From Bacillus sp. ISL-55 (GTDB lineage Bacteria; Bacillota; Bacilli; Bacillales; Cytobacillaceae), in assembly GCF_018613155.1 (NCBI RefSeq), contig NZ_JAGGQU010000046.1, forward strand, positions 1 through 42,168: a DNA stretch of 42,168 nt. Direction: 5' to 3'. Below are positions 34,035 to 42,168 of the stretch, piece after piece. The notes below the pieces were generated by a model, which did no database searches, was not told the DNA's origin, and worked only from the letters and a program-made list of their open reading frames with translations. The translations under genes were made by a program, and so were the position numbers. Each line of letters starts with the position of its first letter. The first letter of the stretch is position 1.

Positions 34035-34132
34035 TTTGAAAATGTGTACCTTTTAACTGAATGATCTTATAAATTAAGTTGATTTATCGGAAATATCCTG
34101 CTTAACCACCTATTGCATGAACCTCTTGCTGA

Positions 34133-34255
34133 GATTTCGACCACATTTCAAGATATATCGACCACATTTTAAAATATATCGACCACTTTCAGCGTTTTAT
34201 CGACCACTTTCCAAGATAATTCAACCACATTCCACATCATTTCGACCACCCTCAT
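34133..34255. repeat. Tandem array, 21-bp period, 6 copies
   Basis: The core CGACCAC (one copy CAACCAC) occurs at 34138, 34159, 34180, 34201, 34222 and 34243, all exactly 21 bp apart. The spacers are AT-rich (ATTTCAAGATATAT and variants) and diverge more than the core. It lies between the cshA terminator and uvsE and explains most of the 340-bp gap. It could bind a protein on one face of the helix. Confidence 0.93.
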
Positions 34256-34327
34256 ATAAGCGGTGATTTTACCCATCCCCACCTTTAAAATTGGGCATAC
34301 TACCATTAAAAAATGGGGGTGGCTGAA

Positions 34328-35293
34328 ATGACGATCGTCAGGCTAGGGTTTGTAGCGATGAGCGAGGAACTGAAGAATGCTTCTCCGTCACAGACGATGA
34401 CTTTCAAGCAATTCCAGGGAATCAAAGACAGGGACGCGGCCATCAATAAACTGGAAAGAATTGCAGTGTCCAACCTTGAAAACTGTCTGCGTCTATTAAG
34501 GCATAGCAAGGCGAACGAGATTCACTTTTTCCGGCTGAGCTCGAGGCTCATACCTCTTGCCAATCATGAAGAGCTTTCCGACTGGAAGTATATGCGCGCG
34601 TTAAAAGAACCATTAAAGGAAATAGCGGATTTTTTACAGGAGAATCCGATGCGTGTTGATTTTCACCCGGATCACTTTGTCCTGCTGAATACACCGAAAA
34701 CTGAAACACTGAATAATTCGATCAAGACGCTTGCGATGCATCATGCATTATTGAAGGGGATGGAGATCGACCCTGAGCATCGATGTGTCCTCCATGTCGG
34801 CGGAGTCTACGAAGATCGGGAAAAAGCGCTTGAGCAATTCATCCATAACTGGGGACTGGTTTCAACAAGGCTGCAAGACATGATCATGCTTGAAAATGAT
34901 GATACATCGTTCACGCTCCACGATACGCTTTACCTTTGCGAAAAGCTTGCAATCCCGCTTGTATTCGATTATCACCATCACCTGGCCCATCATGAGGACA
35001 TTAACTGGCAGGAGCAATGGGGGCGGATCGTTGGGACATGGGAACACTCGAAGCTGCCGGTGAAAATGCATATTTCGAGCCCTCGATCGGAAAAAGAGTT
35101 TCGGGCGCACGCTGAATATGTCGATGCTGAGATGTTCAAGGATTTTCTTAACGGAATTAAAGGTTCTGTCCCGGAAATCCACTGCATGATTGAAGCGAAA
35201 AAGAAGGATCTTGCCCTATTCAAGCTGGTTGAGGATCTAAAGCAAATGCCTGAAGTAGAAGCCATTGACGGCAGCAGCTTCCTCTTAAAATAA
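34328..35293 (+). CDS. uvsE: UV damage endonuclease UvsE (UVDE)
   Basis: The product is 321 residues. It nicks DNA 5' of cyclobutane dimers, 6-4 photoproducts and some abasic sites, starting repair independent of UvrABC. The TIM-barrel metal site is visible in RLGFVAMSEEL, HFFRLSSRLIPLANH, RVDFHPDHFVLLNT, MLENDDTSFT, PLVFDYHHHLAHHE, KMHISSPR and CMIEAKKKD, all matching the family. The ATG at 34328 lies 5 nt after GGGGGTGG. B. subtilis has the ortholog (ywjD) at a different locus, so this is a rearrangement. No SOS (LexA) box is seen upstream. Confidence 0.95.
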   Translation: MTIVRLGFVAMSEELKNASPSQTMTFKQFQGIKDRDAAINKLERIAVSNLENCLRLLRHSKANEIHFFRLSSRLIPLANHEELSDWKYMRALKEPLKEIADFLQENPMRVDFHPDHFVLLNTPKTETLNNSIKTLAMHHALLKGMEIDPEHRCVLHVGGVYEDREKALEQFIHNWGLVSTRLQDMIMLENDDTSFTLHDTLYLCEKLAIPLVFDYHHHLAHHEDINWQEQWGRIVGTWEHSKLPVKMHISSPRSEKEFRAHAEYVDAEMFKDFLNGIKGSVPEIHCMIEAKKKDLALFKLVEDLKQMPEVEAIDGSSFLLK

Positions 35294-35393
35294 TCAGAAT
35301 ACCTCATTTTCCTCCCAATATAGTGCCATACATATGTATTGTTGTTGTATACTTAGGAAGGTGCTATTAATTGGAAAAATGGGAGGAGACTTT

Positions 35394-35876
35394 ATGACGA
35401 TTTCTGAGCCGCAAAAGCGGATTTCCGAGCAGGCATTGACTGTATGGAAAATTGCCGCAACCCTTCATTCCCTTGTGGTATGGGTATTAGCGGGCGGTCT
35501 GATCGCCATTACGCTTATTTTTGATTTTCCAAAATGGATTATCGCTGCAGCTATAGCTGTGGCTGTTGTATATAGCTATTTATTTATCTTGTTGCTGCCG
35601 ACCTTGCGCTGGAAACGCTGGCGCTACGAAGTGAGAGAGCAGGAAATTGAGCTTCAATACGGTGTATTTATCATTAAAAGGACGCTTATTCCGATGATCC
35701 GAGTCCAGCATGTTGATACACAGCAGGGGCCTTTGCTGCGGAAATACCGATTATCGACAGTGACGGTTTCGACAGCTGCAACCATCCATGAAATACCTGC
35801 GCTTGATATGGAGGAAGCCGAAAACTTGAGGATTTCCATTTCAAGACTTGCGAGGGTGGCGGATGAAGATGTCTGA
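35394..35876 (+). CDS. ydbS: PH-domain (bPH2) membrane protein YdbS
   Basis: The product is 160 residues. Two helices (about 24-43 and 47-70) precede one bacterial PH-like domain (YEVREQEIELQYGVFIIKRTLIPMIRVQHVDTQQGPLLRKY). With YdbT it forms a conserved pair in Firmicutes; in B. subtilis the pair is linked to resistance to amyloliquecidin-type bacteriocins. The ATG at 35394 has GGGAGG 8 nt upstream. A TATACT (35348-35353) may be its -10. It overlaps ydbT by 14 nt. Confidence 0.92.
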   Translation: MTISEPQKRISEQALTVWKIAATLHSLVVWVLAGGLIAITLIFDFPKWIIAAAIAVAVVYSYLFILLLPTLRWKRWRYEVREQEIELQYGVFIIKRTLIPMIRVQHVDTQQGPLLRKYRLSTVTVSTAATIHEIPALDMEEAENLRISISRLARVADEDV

Positions 35877-37335
35877 TCCGAAAAGGCTGCATCCGATTGC
35901 TGCTGTCGTCAATGCGCTGCGCCAGCTGAAGGAAATGATTATTCCTTTCCTCATTTTCGTTGTTTTCGGGAGCAGGGGAACGGATTGGGATCTGTTTTAC
36001 TTCTTTGGGTCGATTGGCGTTGTCGTGCTGGTGTTAGTTTATGGTGTTTTATCATGGTACAGATTTACATACCGCATCGAGCAAGGTGAATTGCGAATTG
36101 AATACGGATTGATCGTCAGGAAAAAGCGCTATATTCCATTTGACCGAATCCAAAGCCTGGATTTGTCAGAAGGGATTTTACAGCGGCTGTTCGGCCTTGT
36201 GAAGGTGAAGGTAGAGACAGCCGGCTCCGGCGGGATGGGGCTGCAGGATGGAGAAGCGGTACTCACGGCAATCACAAAGCAGGATGCCCAAGCAATCCAC
36301 GACTATCTGGTTTCTATCAAAAAGTCGGGACAAATCCTCCAAGGGGAAGAAGAGCCAGAATCATCCGATGACCTTCTATATAGAATATCGGTTTCAGAGT
36401 TATTGATGCTTGCTACAACATCAGGCGGAGTCGGTGTTGTCATTTCCGCGGTGTTTGCGTTCGTTTTCCAATTTGAAGAATTCATTCCTTATGAGCAGAT
36501 TTTTGATGGGGTCGAGCATTTTGTCCAAAATGGTGTTGTTTTTATCAGTGTCGTGGTCTTTCTCGGGTTCCTGCTTGCATGGATGATCGCGCTGTTTGGC
36601 ACGATGCTGAAATACGCTAATTTTACCGTGAGAAAAGTGGATAATGATCTTGTCATTACCCGTGGATTGCTGGAAAAACGCCAGTTTACAATTCCGCTTA
36701 ACCGAATCCAGGCAGTCCGCATCAGCGAGAACCTTATCAGGCAGCCGCTAGGCTATGCCTCGGCCTATGTAGAGAGTGCCGGGGGCTCGGCACTGGATCA
36801 GGAAAGTTCCAAGGTGCTTGTCCTGCCGATCGTGAAAAAAAGAAAAATTCCCGTCCTGCTTGAACCTCATTTGACGGAATATCACTTCCGTGTCAATATA
36901 TCGCCTGCACCCGTACGGGCATACAGCAGATATTTATTGAAGAGCTGGCTGTTCACGCTGCCGATCATCATTGTGGCTATCTGGTTTTTGAAGCCATGGG
37001 GCTACGCTGCGCTGATTTTGCTGCCAATATCGGCATTATGGTCCTACCTTAATTATAAGGATGCTGGCTGGAGCCTTGACCAGGGAATGCTGACCTTTCG
37101 ATACCGCAATATTGTCAAGAACACAGTGTATATGAGGAAAAATAAAGTCCAGTCCTTCAGCGTCAAAGAAAGCTATTTCCAGCGGAAAAAGAATCTGGCC
37201 ACCGTCGAGGCAATTGTCAAGTCGGGGCACGGCGGCGCTGGCGGCAAAGTCATTGACCTTGAGAGAAAGCATGTCGACATGATGTATCATTGGTACTCAC
37301 ATGAAACAGTAGAGCAAGAAAATCTTAAATTTTAA
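35863..37335 (+). CDS. ydbT: PH-domain (bPH2) membrane protein YdbT
   Basis: The product is 490 residues. It has three bPH2 modules: about 65-140 (YRIEQGELRIEYGLIVRKKRYIPFDRIQSLD), about 250-330 (VRKVDNDLVITRGLLEKRQFTIPLNRIQAVR) and about 400-480 (MLTFRYRNIVKNTVYMRKNKVQSF), each preceded by a pair of membrane helices. It partners YdbS. The ATG at 35863 has GAGGG 6 nt upstream; an ATG six nt later is also possible. The overlapping start implies coupled translation. A bidirectional terminator follows. Confidence 0.92.
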   Translation: MKMSDPKRLHPIAAVVNALRQLKEMIIPFLIFVVFGSRGTDWDLFYFFGSIGVVVLVLVYGVLSWYRFTYRIEQGELRIEYGLIVRKKRYIPFDRIQSLDLSEGILQRLFGLVKVKVETAGSGGMGLQDGEAVLTAITKQDAQAIHDYLVSIKKSGQILQGEEEPESSDDLLYRISVSELLMLATTSGGVGVVISAVFAFVFQFEEFIPYEQIFDGVEHFVQNGVVFISVVVFLGFLLAWMIALFGTMLKYANFTVRKVDNDLVITRGLLEKRQFTIPLNRIQAVRISENLIRQPLGYASAYVESAGGSALDQESSKVLVLPIVKKRKIPVLLEPHLTEYHFRVNISPAPVRAYSRYLLKSWLFTLPIIIVAIWFLKPWGYAALILLPISALWSYLNYKDAGWSLDQGMLTFRYRNIVKNTVYMRKNKVQSFSVKESYFQRKKNLATVEAIVKSGHGGAGGKVIDLERKHVDMMYHWYSHETVEQENLKF

Positions 37336-37345
37336 CCTTCTACAA

Positions 37346-37373
37346 TAAAAAAGCGCCCCTGAGGCGCTTTTTA
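37346..37373. terminator. Bidirectional terminator between ydbT and the rhomboid gene
   Basis: AAAAAGCGCC and GGCGCTTTTT arms enclose a CCTGA loop. A runs on one side and T runs on the other serve both genes. Confidence 0.9.
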
Positions 37374-37380
37374 CATTAAC

Positions 37381-37965
37381 TTATCTTCGGTAAATCGCGG
37401 CACCTGTCAGGAAACCGGCAAGCATACCAAAAATATGGGCGGTAATATTGATGTTCGACTGGACGAATGTCATGATCACGGCGATGATGGCGATGGTCAT
37501 GATTGTCTGGGAGTTTTCACGCGACATCATGGCTTTTCGGAACATAATGATAGAAATATAGAAACCGAACAGTCCGAAGATCGCGCCGCTTGAGCCGACA
37601 TGTGTGTAAGTCAGCGGCTCGAGGATCAGTGTGGCGATGTTTGCGGCGATGCCTGTAAAGAGATAAAGCAGGATGAATTTCGTTTTCCCAAGCAGCTGTT
37701 CGAGTGCCGGGGCGAACAGGACGAGTGAAAAGCTGTTGAACAGCATATGCGTAAAACCCGCATGCATGAAGATCGGTGAGACTACCCTCCAGTACTCACC
37801 ATTCACAACGTACAAATTCACACCCGCTAAAAGCCCAAACAGGTATTTACTCGGGAAAATTGGCAATGCCGTCAGCAAGTATAATAAGATATGGATGGTA
37901 ATGATGATTGAAATAACCGGGTAAAGCCGGATGAAGTCGCGCAAGCTTTCAGTTCTTGTAAACAT
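37381..37965 (-). CDS. Rhomboid-family intramembrane serine protease
   Basis: The product is 194 residues with six helices. The catalytic Ser is in GSSGAIFG and the His in NITAHIFGMLAGF, with the supporting NGEYWRVVSPIFMHAGFTHMLFNSFSL, including the HxxxN motif at helix 2. It cleaves membrane proteins within the bilayer; substrates are unknown. It corresponds in position to B. subtilis ydcA. The ATG at 37965 has GAGGAGG 5 nt upstream, better than the in-frame ATG at 37986. Unlike its neighbours it lies on the minus strand, as in B. subtilis. Confidence 0.93.
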   Translation of the reverse strand: MFTRTESLRDFIRLYPVISIIITIHILLYLLTALPIFPSKYLFGLLAGVNLYVVNGEYWRVVSPIFMHAGFTHMLFNSFSLVLFAPALEQLLGKTKFILLYLFTGIAANIATLILEPLTYTHVGSSGAIFGLFGFYISIIMFRKAMMSRENSQTIMTIAIIAVIMTFVQSNINITAHIFGMLAGFLTGAAIYRR

Positions 37966-38123
37966 GGAAACCTCCTCGGTCCTCATTATCGTGAGAAACG
38001 GATATTTGTAAATAAAGAGTGCGTTATGCGTAAAAGTCCTAATTTAAAGGATAGCCTTAATCGGCGAAAGTTGTACACTATTTTCTATGCGGCATTCATC
38101 TTTTTTAGAAGGGAGCTGGAAAA

Positions 38124-38477
38124 ATGATTATCGGAACGGGAATCGATATCGTGGAAATTGGCCGGATTCGCAAGCTGGTGGAATCGCAGCCGCGTTTTCC
38201 AGAGCGGGTTTTAACGGAAAAAGAAAGGGAAGTTTACAGGCAATATAATGAACGGAGAGGAATTGAATTTCTTGCCGGTCGCTGGGCGGCAAAGGAGGCT
38301 TTTTCAAAAGCGAAAGGGACTGGCATCGGCAAGGAATTGTCCTTCATGGATATCGAGATTGAATCCGACCCGCACGGCCGTCCTCTTGTCACAAAGCCTT
38401 ATATGGAGGGAGTCCACCTCTCCATTTCACACAGTGAACAATATGCGATTGCGCAGGTGGTCATTGAAAAAATTTAA
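38124..38477 (+). CDS. acpS: Holo-[acyl-carrier-protein] synthase
   Basis: The product is 117 residues. It moves the 4'-phosphopantetheine arm from coenzyme A to acyl carrier protein, which fatty-acid synthesis requires. The Mg-binding residues are seen in GTGIDIVEIGRI (Asp8) and RWAAKEAFSKA (Glu), and SISHSEQYAIAQV is the usual end. AGAAGGGAGC lies before the ATG. Gene order (rhomboid, acpS, ydcC, alr) matches B. subtilis. The 250 bp to the next gene show no clear feature. Confidence 0.96.
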   Translation: MIIGTGIDIVEIGRIRKLVESQPRFPERVLTEKEREVYRQYNERRGIEFLAGRWAAKEAFSKAKGTGIGKELSFMDIEIESDPHGRPLVTKPYMEGVHLSISHSEQYAIAQVVIEKI

Positions 38478-38724
38478 ATGCTTGTGCACTTATGTTTTTT
38501 AAAAATTAAGCAAGGGTAAATCAAAAATTTTAAAATGCTTGTCAATCCCGGGGGCATATTCGCCCAGGTTGTCTCATATATTCATAATGCAGTAAGGGAG
38601 ACAAGGCTAGGGCGGCGAGAACAAGGCTGCACGAAGACTACTCAAGCAATTTTGCAGCCAGTGTCTTATTCCTGTCCTTTCTTTCCCTTTACACGTTTAA
38701 ATGAGACTAAAAGGGGTTGGAAGA

Positions 38725-39738
38725 ATGAAGAAAAGGTTATTGCTGCTTCTCGCCGGGCTCATGGTTATTTTTGCTCTGGCTGCCTGCGGTACAAAATCAC
38801 AGGAATCTGTGGTTAAGGAGTTGGATGGAACGCTTGAAGATCTGAAGAGCTACAAGGCTAAGGCAAAGATGACATTGCAAATGGGTACCGAGCCGCAAGT
38901 GTACGATGTGGAGATTTGGCATAAAGATCCGTCATTTTACCGTGTGAACCTAAAGAATGCCCAGAAGGACCAGAGCCAGATGATCCTCAGGAATGAAGAA
39001 GGAGTATTTGTTTTGACGCCTGCCCTTAACAAAAGCTTCAAATTCCAGAGTGACTGGCCGAAAAACAGCAGCCAGGCGTACCTTTACGAATCTTTAATCA
39101 TGGATATTCTCGAGGATAAGCAAGCGAAATTCTCGGCGACGAAGGAACATTATGTGTTCGAAACGAAAACAAGATATCAGAACAACAAAATGCTTCCGAT
39201 CCAGGAAATCAAGCTGAACAAAAAGAACCTGGCGCCAGTCAGCGTCAAGGTGATGGACCCAGACCGGAATTCACTGGTAACAGTTGAATTCTCAGATGTA
39301 AAATTCGACGCAAGCTTTGACAAAGATGCGTTTGATATGAAGAAAAACATGACAGGTGCACAGCTTGATGTTCCGGTTATGGCAGAAGGTGAAGACAAGG
39401 AATTCACTGTGAAATATCCAGTCGCTGAAATCCCTGGAGTGACATTGATTGATGAAAAAGAAATCACGACAGAGAACGGAAAGCGTGTGGTGCTCACATA
39501 TGACGGCGAAAAATCATTCACGCTGATCCAGGAAAAAGCAGACGCCATGCCTGCGATGTCCTCTGCGATCAACATGACTGGAAAACCTGTCGACCTCGGA
39601 TTCACAATCGGTGCCATGAACGAAACCTCGGTGTCATGGACGCACCTCGGAGTCGATTATATGCTGGCTTCAACAGATCTATCACCAGAGGAATTGGAAA
39701 TGGTAGCTAAATCGGTCCTGGCTGATATGGAAAAATAA
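38725..39738 (+). CDS. ydcC: YdcC-type lipoprotein, LolA-like fold
   Basis: The product is 337 residues. A signal peptide ends in lipobox LAAC, so it is anchored outside the membrane. The mature part begins with VVKELDGTLEDLKSYKAKAKMTLQMG, the entry of a LolA/RseB-like half-barrel that in other bacteria binds lipids or lipoproteins. In B. subtilis ydcC is expressed during sporulation in the mother cell (sigma-E); I see no clear sigma-E promoter here. The ATG at 38725 has AAAGGGG upstream at a slightly long distance and a nearer GGAAG. Confidence 0.9.
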   Translation: MKKRLLLLLAGLMVIFALAACGTKSQESVVKELDGTLEDLKSYKAKAKMTLQMGTEPQVYDVEIWHKDPSFYRVNLKNAQKDQSQMILRNEEGVFVLTPALNKSFKFQSDWPKNSSQAYLYESLIMDILEDKQAKFSATKEHYVFETKTRYQNNKMLPIQEIKLNKKNLAPVSVKVMDPDRNSLVTVEFSDVKFDASFDKDAFDMKKNMTGAQLDVPVMAEGEDKEFTVKYPVAEIPGVTLIDEKEITTENGKRVVLTYDGEKSFTLIQEKADAMPAMSSAINMTGKPVDLGFTIGAMNETSVSWTHLGVDYMLASTDLSPEELEMVAKSVLADMEK

Positions 39739-39746
39739 GCTTCCGA

Positions 39747-39781
39747 ATGCAGGCTCAGTGTAACCTGGGCCTGTTTTTTTG
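39747..39781 (+). terminator. Terminator of ydcC
   Basis: CAGGC and CAG (39750-39758) pair with CTG and GCCTG (39765-39773) with one T-G pair. Seven T follow. Confidence 0.85.
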
Positions 39782-39948
39782 TGAGGTAAGAAATATGTAA
39801 GGAATATAATGCGAGTTTAAAGGAGAAGAATCTATTTTTACGTTGTTAAGGAATAAATCTGCTTATTTTCGGAATAAAGAGTGTTGAAGTTCAACCCGCG
39901 TTCCTCCTCCGCATACTTCCTGATCCAAAATCCATAAATATTATCCAT

Positions 39949-39977
39949 TTGACATTGAGTTCTTTCGGTTTGATAAT
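39949..39977 (+). promoter_or_regulatory. Sigma-A promoter of alr
   Basis: A perfect -35 TTGACA (39949-39954) is 17 nt from GATAAT (39972-39977). The start would be near 39984, giving a leader of about 40 nt. Confidence 0.85.
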
Positions 39978-40022
39978 AAAACAATATAAATAACGTTCGG
40001 GTTGAAGGAAGTGGAGTTTTCG

Positions 40023-41180
40023 TTGGAGGAGCAAGGATTTTTTTACCGTGATACATGGGCGGAAGTTGACCTGGATCGAGTCAAAATGAATGTGAAAGAG
40101 GTCAAGGGTCATCTGCCTGAAGATGTTGAATTTATTGCAGTTGTGAAGGCTAATGCCTATGGCCACGGAGATTCCCAAGTGGCAGAGGCGGCGTTGGAAG
40201 CGGGAGCATCAATGCTTGCGGTGGCGTTCATGGATGAGGCGCTTGCGTTAAGGAAAAAGCGGATTACTGCCCCGATTCTTGTACTTGGTGCAAGCAGACC
40301 AGAGGATGTGAATATCGCCGCTGAAGAAGGGATCATTCTGACCGTTTTCCAGGAGGAATGGCTGGAAAAAGCGCAGGATGTGTTGAAAAAGGATTCAACC
40401 CTTATGCTGCATATAAAAATAGATACCGGAATGGGCCGGATCGGAATTCGGTCAATTGAGGAATTGAAGGCAGTAGAGAGACTGAGTGAAGAAGATGCGA
40501 GATTACAGCTTCATGGGATTTACACCCACTACGCGACAGCTGATGAACTGAATGATGCGTATTTTAACAAGCAGCTTGCCTTGTTCAGGGAAATGCTGGG
40601 CTCAATGGAAAAGCAGCCGCCGGTCGTACACAGCAGCAATAGTGCCGCAGCCCTGATGCACGCAGATGCACAATTTAACGCTGTAAGAGTAGGAATCGCC
40701 ATGTATGGACTAGCGCCCTCGATGGAGATTGCCCCCGAGTTACCGGTGGATTTGCAGGAGGCATTCACGCTCCATTCGAGGCTTGTGCACGTAAAGAAAC
40801 TGGAAAAAGGAGAAAAGGTCAGCTACGGCGCAACCTATGAAGCACCAGAAGAAATTTGGGTAGGAACACTTCCGATTGGGTATGCTGATGGATGGATACG
40901 CAGACTTCAGGGCCAGGAAGTACTGGTCGATGGCAAAAGATCCCCCATCATAGGGCGTATTTGCATGGACCAATGCATGGTGAAGCTTCCGAATGAAGTT
41001 CCTGTCGGCACAATCGCTACCCTGATTGGCAGCCAGGGAGATGAGACAATCTCTATCAATGAGATTGCCAGCAAGCTAGAAACCATCAACTATGAGGTCC
41101 CATGTATCATCTCTTCCAGAGTCCCGCGGCTGTACAGGCAGGACGGCAAAGTAGTCGATTTAAACAATTCGCTTTTATAA
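40023..41180 (+). CDS. alr: Alanine racemase
   Basis: The product is 385 residues. It interconverts L- and D-alanine using pyridoxal phosphate and feeds Ddl. The PLP lysine is in [11 protein letters not shown], and the second catalytic residue, a Tyr, is in [19 protein letters not shown]-like [13 protein letters not shown] is the C-terminal signature. TTG at 40023 has GTGGAG 6 nt upstream and gives [17 protein letters not shown], which lines up with other Alr starts; the longer frame from TTG 40002 lacks a site. It has its own strong promoter. Confidence 0.96.
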   Translation: MEEQGFFYRDTWAEVDLDRVKMNVKEVKGHLPEDVEFIAVVKANAYGHGDSQVAEAALEAGASMLAVAFMDEALALRKKRITAPILVLGASRPEDVNIAAEEGIILTVFQEEWLEKAQDVLKKDSTLMLHIKIDTGMGRIGIRSIEELKAVERLSEEDARLQLHGIYTHYATADELNDAYFNKQLALFREMLGSMEKQPPVVHSSNSAAALMHADAQFNAVRVGIAMYGLAPSMEIAPELPVDLQEAFTLHSRLVHVKKLEKGEKVSYGATYEAPEEIWVGTLPIGYADGWIRRLQGQEVLVDGKRSPIIGRICMDQCMVKLPNEVPVGTIATLIGSQGDETISINEIASKLETINYEVPCIISSRVPRLYRQDGKVVDLNNSLL

Positions 41181-41278
41181 ACAATTCCAATTATTAACAA
41201 ACCTGTTCAATTTGGCTAAAAACCTGAATAAAACACTATTTTTCTGGCGGATAATACAGAAGAATTGCGGATTTATCT

Positions 41279-41306
41279 TTGCATCTTGCATAAATAGTGA
41301 TAAGAT
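41279..41306 (+). promoter_or_regulatory. Promoter of the ndoAI-ndoA operon
   Basis: TTGCAT (41279-41284) and TAAGAT (41301-41306) are 16 nt apart with TGA before the -10 (extended -10). Confidence 0.65.
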
Positions 41307-41372
41307 TAGAAATGGTAGAGAGATAACGAACTTAATAATGGTATGTAGTGATGATGGTGGAGGTGTATGTTT

Positions 41373-41654
41373 GTGTCTGAATCCAGCGCGACAACGGAGA
41401 TCTTGGTAAAGTTACCGCAGCATCTTTTAAGTGAACTAGATGGATTTGTTAAGCAAGAGAACGTAAACCGCAGCGAATTTATTTATCAGGCAACAAAAAT
41501 GTTCTTGCGTGAGAAGAAAAAGAGACAAATTCGTGAATCCATGAGACGTGGCTATATGGAAATGGCCAAAATTAATCTGACCATTGCATCTGAAGCATTT
41601 CAAGCAGAATACGAGGCAGAACACACAGTTGAACGTCTAGTCAGCGGAGGATAA
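41373..41654 (+). CDS. ndoAI: Antitoxin EndoAI (MazE-like, ribbon-helix-helix)
   Basis: The product is 93 residues. It binds and inhibits the NdoA toxin and probably represses the operon. The N-terminal half is a ribbon-helix-helix DNA-binding domain ([32 protein letters not shown]). The C-terminal half ends with [13 protein letters not shown] and TVERLVSGG, nearly identical to B. subtilis EndoAI, and is the toxin-binding part. The GTG at 41373 with GGAGG 9 nt upstream gives MSESSATTE, matching the known N terminus; the ATG two codons earlier is too close to the site. Confidence 0.94.
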   Translation: MSESSATTEILVKLPQHLLSELDGFVKQENVNRSEFIYQATKMFLREKKKRQIRESMRRGYMEMAKINLTIASEAFQAEYEAEHTVERLVSGG

Positions 41655-41658
41655 TCCT

Positions 41659-42009
41659 TTGATTGTCAAACGTGGTGACGTCTATTTTGCGGACCTATCC
41701 CCAGTTGTTGGTTCAGAGCAAGGCGGAGTGCGCCCTGTCCTGGTCATCCAAAACGACATCGGGAATCGGTTTAGTCCCACAGTCATTATCGCAGCGATCA
41801 CAGCACAGATCCAAAAAGCCAAGCTTCCCACTCATGTAGAAATAGATGCGAAGCGGTACGGTTTTGAACGAGATTCGGTCATCTTATTGGAGCAAATACG
41901 CACAATTGACAAACAGCGCCTAACCGATAAAATTACCCATCTCGATGACGAAATGATGGAAAAAGTGGATGAAGCCCTTCAGGTAAGTTTAGGTCTTATC
42001 GAATTCTAA
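41659..42009 (+). CDS. ndoA: mRNA interferase toxin EndoA (MazF/PemK family)
   Basis: The product is 116 residues. It cleaves single-stranded mRNA at UACAU-type sites in B. subtilis and slows growth when the antitoxin is lost. The family core is complete: [50 protein letters not shown] and [17 protein letters not shown], with the catalytic Arg (GVRPV) and Thr (AAIT). TTG at 41659 has GGAGG 8 nt upstream and follows the antitoxin stop by 4 nt. A terminator comes right after. In B. subtilis the rsbR-sigB operon follows. Confidence 0.97.
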   Translation: MIVKRGDVYFADLSPVVGSEQGGVRPVLVIQNDIGNRFSPTVIIAAITAQIQKAKLPTHVEIDAKRYGFERDSVILLEQIRTIDKQRLTDKITHLDDEMMEKVDEALQVSLGLIEF

Positions 42010-42016
42010 ATGAACA

Positions 42017-42043
42017 GCACGCTCTTTAATGAGCGTTTTTTTG
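42017..42043 (+). terminator. Terminator of ndoA
   Basis: ACGCTC (42019-42024) pairs with GAGCGT (42031-42036), then seven T. Confidence 0.88.
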
Positions 42044-42056
42044 TAACCGAACACCT

Positions 42057-42147
42057 GGCCTGCCAGCAGGCCTTATACATAACCATAAAATAAAAAACGG
42101 ATGTTTTCTGTGTGGAGAGGCAAGCTTAGCGGCTTGTCTCTTTTTTA
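42057..42147 (+). other. Two further hairpins after the toxin gene
   Basis: GGCCTGC-CA-GCAGGCC (42057-42072) is a perfect 7-bp inverted repeat with a 2-nt gap and no T tract. At 42115-42147, GAGA and CAAGC pair with GCTTG and TCTC, with two bulged bases, followed by TTTTTT, a second possible terminator. No gene is visible to the window end. Confidence 0.6.
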
Positions 42148-42168
42148 GTGTGCGCCCAGCATGGGTGC

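Noticed and set aside
34260-34330. Hairpin hiding the uvsE ribosome site
   Set aside because: Only a 5-bp CCCAT/ATGGG pairing could be found, too weak to support a control role.
39838-40056. Minus-strand frame of 72 residues over the alr promoter
   Set aside because: It overlaps a perfect sigma-A promoter and the alr start, and no start codon in it has a ribosome site.
41373-42009. Toxin-antitoxin pair as a mobile or new system
   Set aside because: It is the well-known chromosomal ndoAI-ndoA locus in its usual place after alr.

Overview
This 42-kb window is chromosomal DNA of a low-to-moderate-GC Gram-positive bacterium of the family Bacillaceae. The right third has the same core gene order as Bacillus subtilis: ddl, murF, cshA, ydbS, ydbT, a rhomboid protease, acpS, ydcC, alr, and the ndoAI/ndoA toxin-antitoxin pair. 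Strong AGGAGG-type ribosome binding sites, frequent TTG and GTG starts, sigma-A promoters, intrinsic terminators and a cobalamin riboswitch fit this. I cannot fix the genus; a Bacillus/Mesobacillus/Cytobacillus-like soil or marine species is a reasonable inference.

Layout. 1-1110: a 52-bp tandem array and a NERD-domain protein. 1275-7314: a secreted M14 peptidase, then an OmpR-type two-component system, a small four-helix membrane protein and an MMPL/RND exporter split by one in-frame TGA. 7362-9647: a small protein gene of 57 residues, a cold-shock gene and a membrane sensor kinase. 9673-10475: a second 52-bp array and a composite hairpin-rich repeat. 10571-12479: methylthioribose kinase and a class II aldolase (thiopentose salvage). 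12697-18639: a 45-residue membrane protein, an MscS-like multi-helix channel, a DedA protein, a TauE exporter, and a rodA-GNAT operon. 18937-23569: an unknown protein, then a cobalamin riboswitch controlling btuF, btuC and a btuD-cbiZ fusion. 23622-28378: a VOC protein, a 51-bp array of 13 units, an MFS transporter, a SulP anion transporter and a universal stress protein. 28800-42009: the conserved cell-wall, RNA-helicase and toxin-antitoxin block, with an alpha/beta hydrolase and uvsE added.

How the genes work together. ddl, murF and alr supply D-Ala and D-Ala-D-Ala and build the peptidoglycan precursor, and RodA polymerises glycan. The btu/cbiZ operon imports corrinoids and remodels them under B12 feedback. 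mtnK plus the aldolase salvage the methylthioribose left over from S-adenosylmethionine use. The two-component system probably controls the adjacent exporter operon.

I see no clear new defence or biosynthetic system. The most unusual features are four families of intergenic tandem arrays with periods of 52, 52, 51 and 21 bp (all near whole turns of B-DNA), three of them carrying inverted repeats; the MMPL exporter cut exactly between its two halves; a terminator that also holds a promoter with two direct repeats; small genes that are easy to miss; and two predicted short terminated transcripts.
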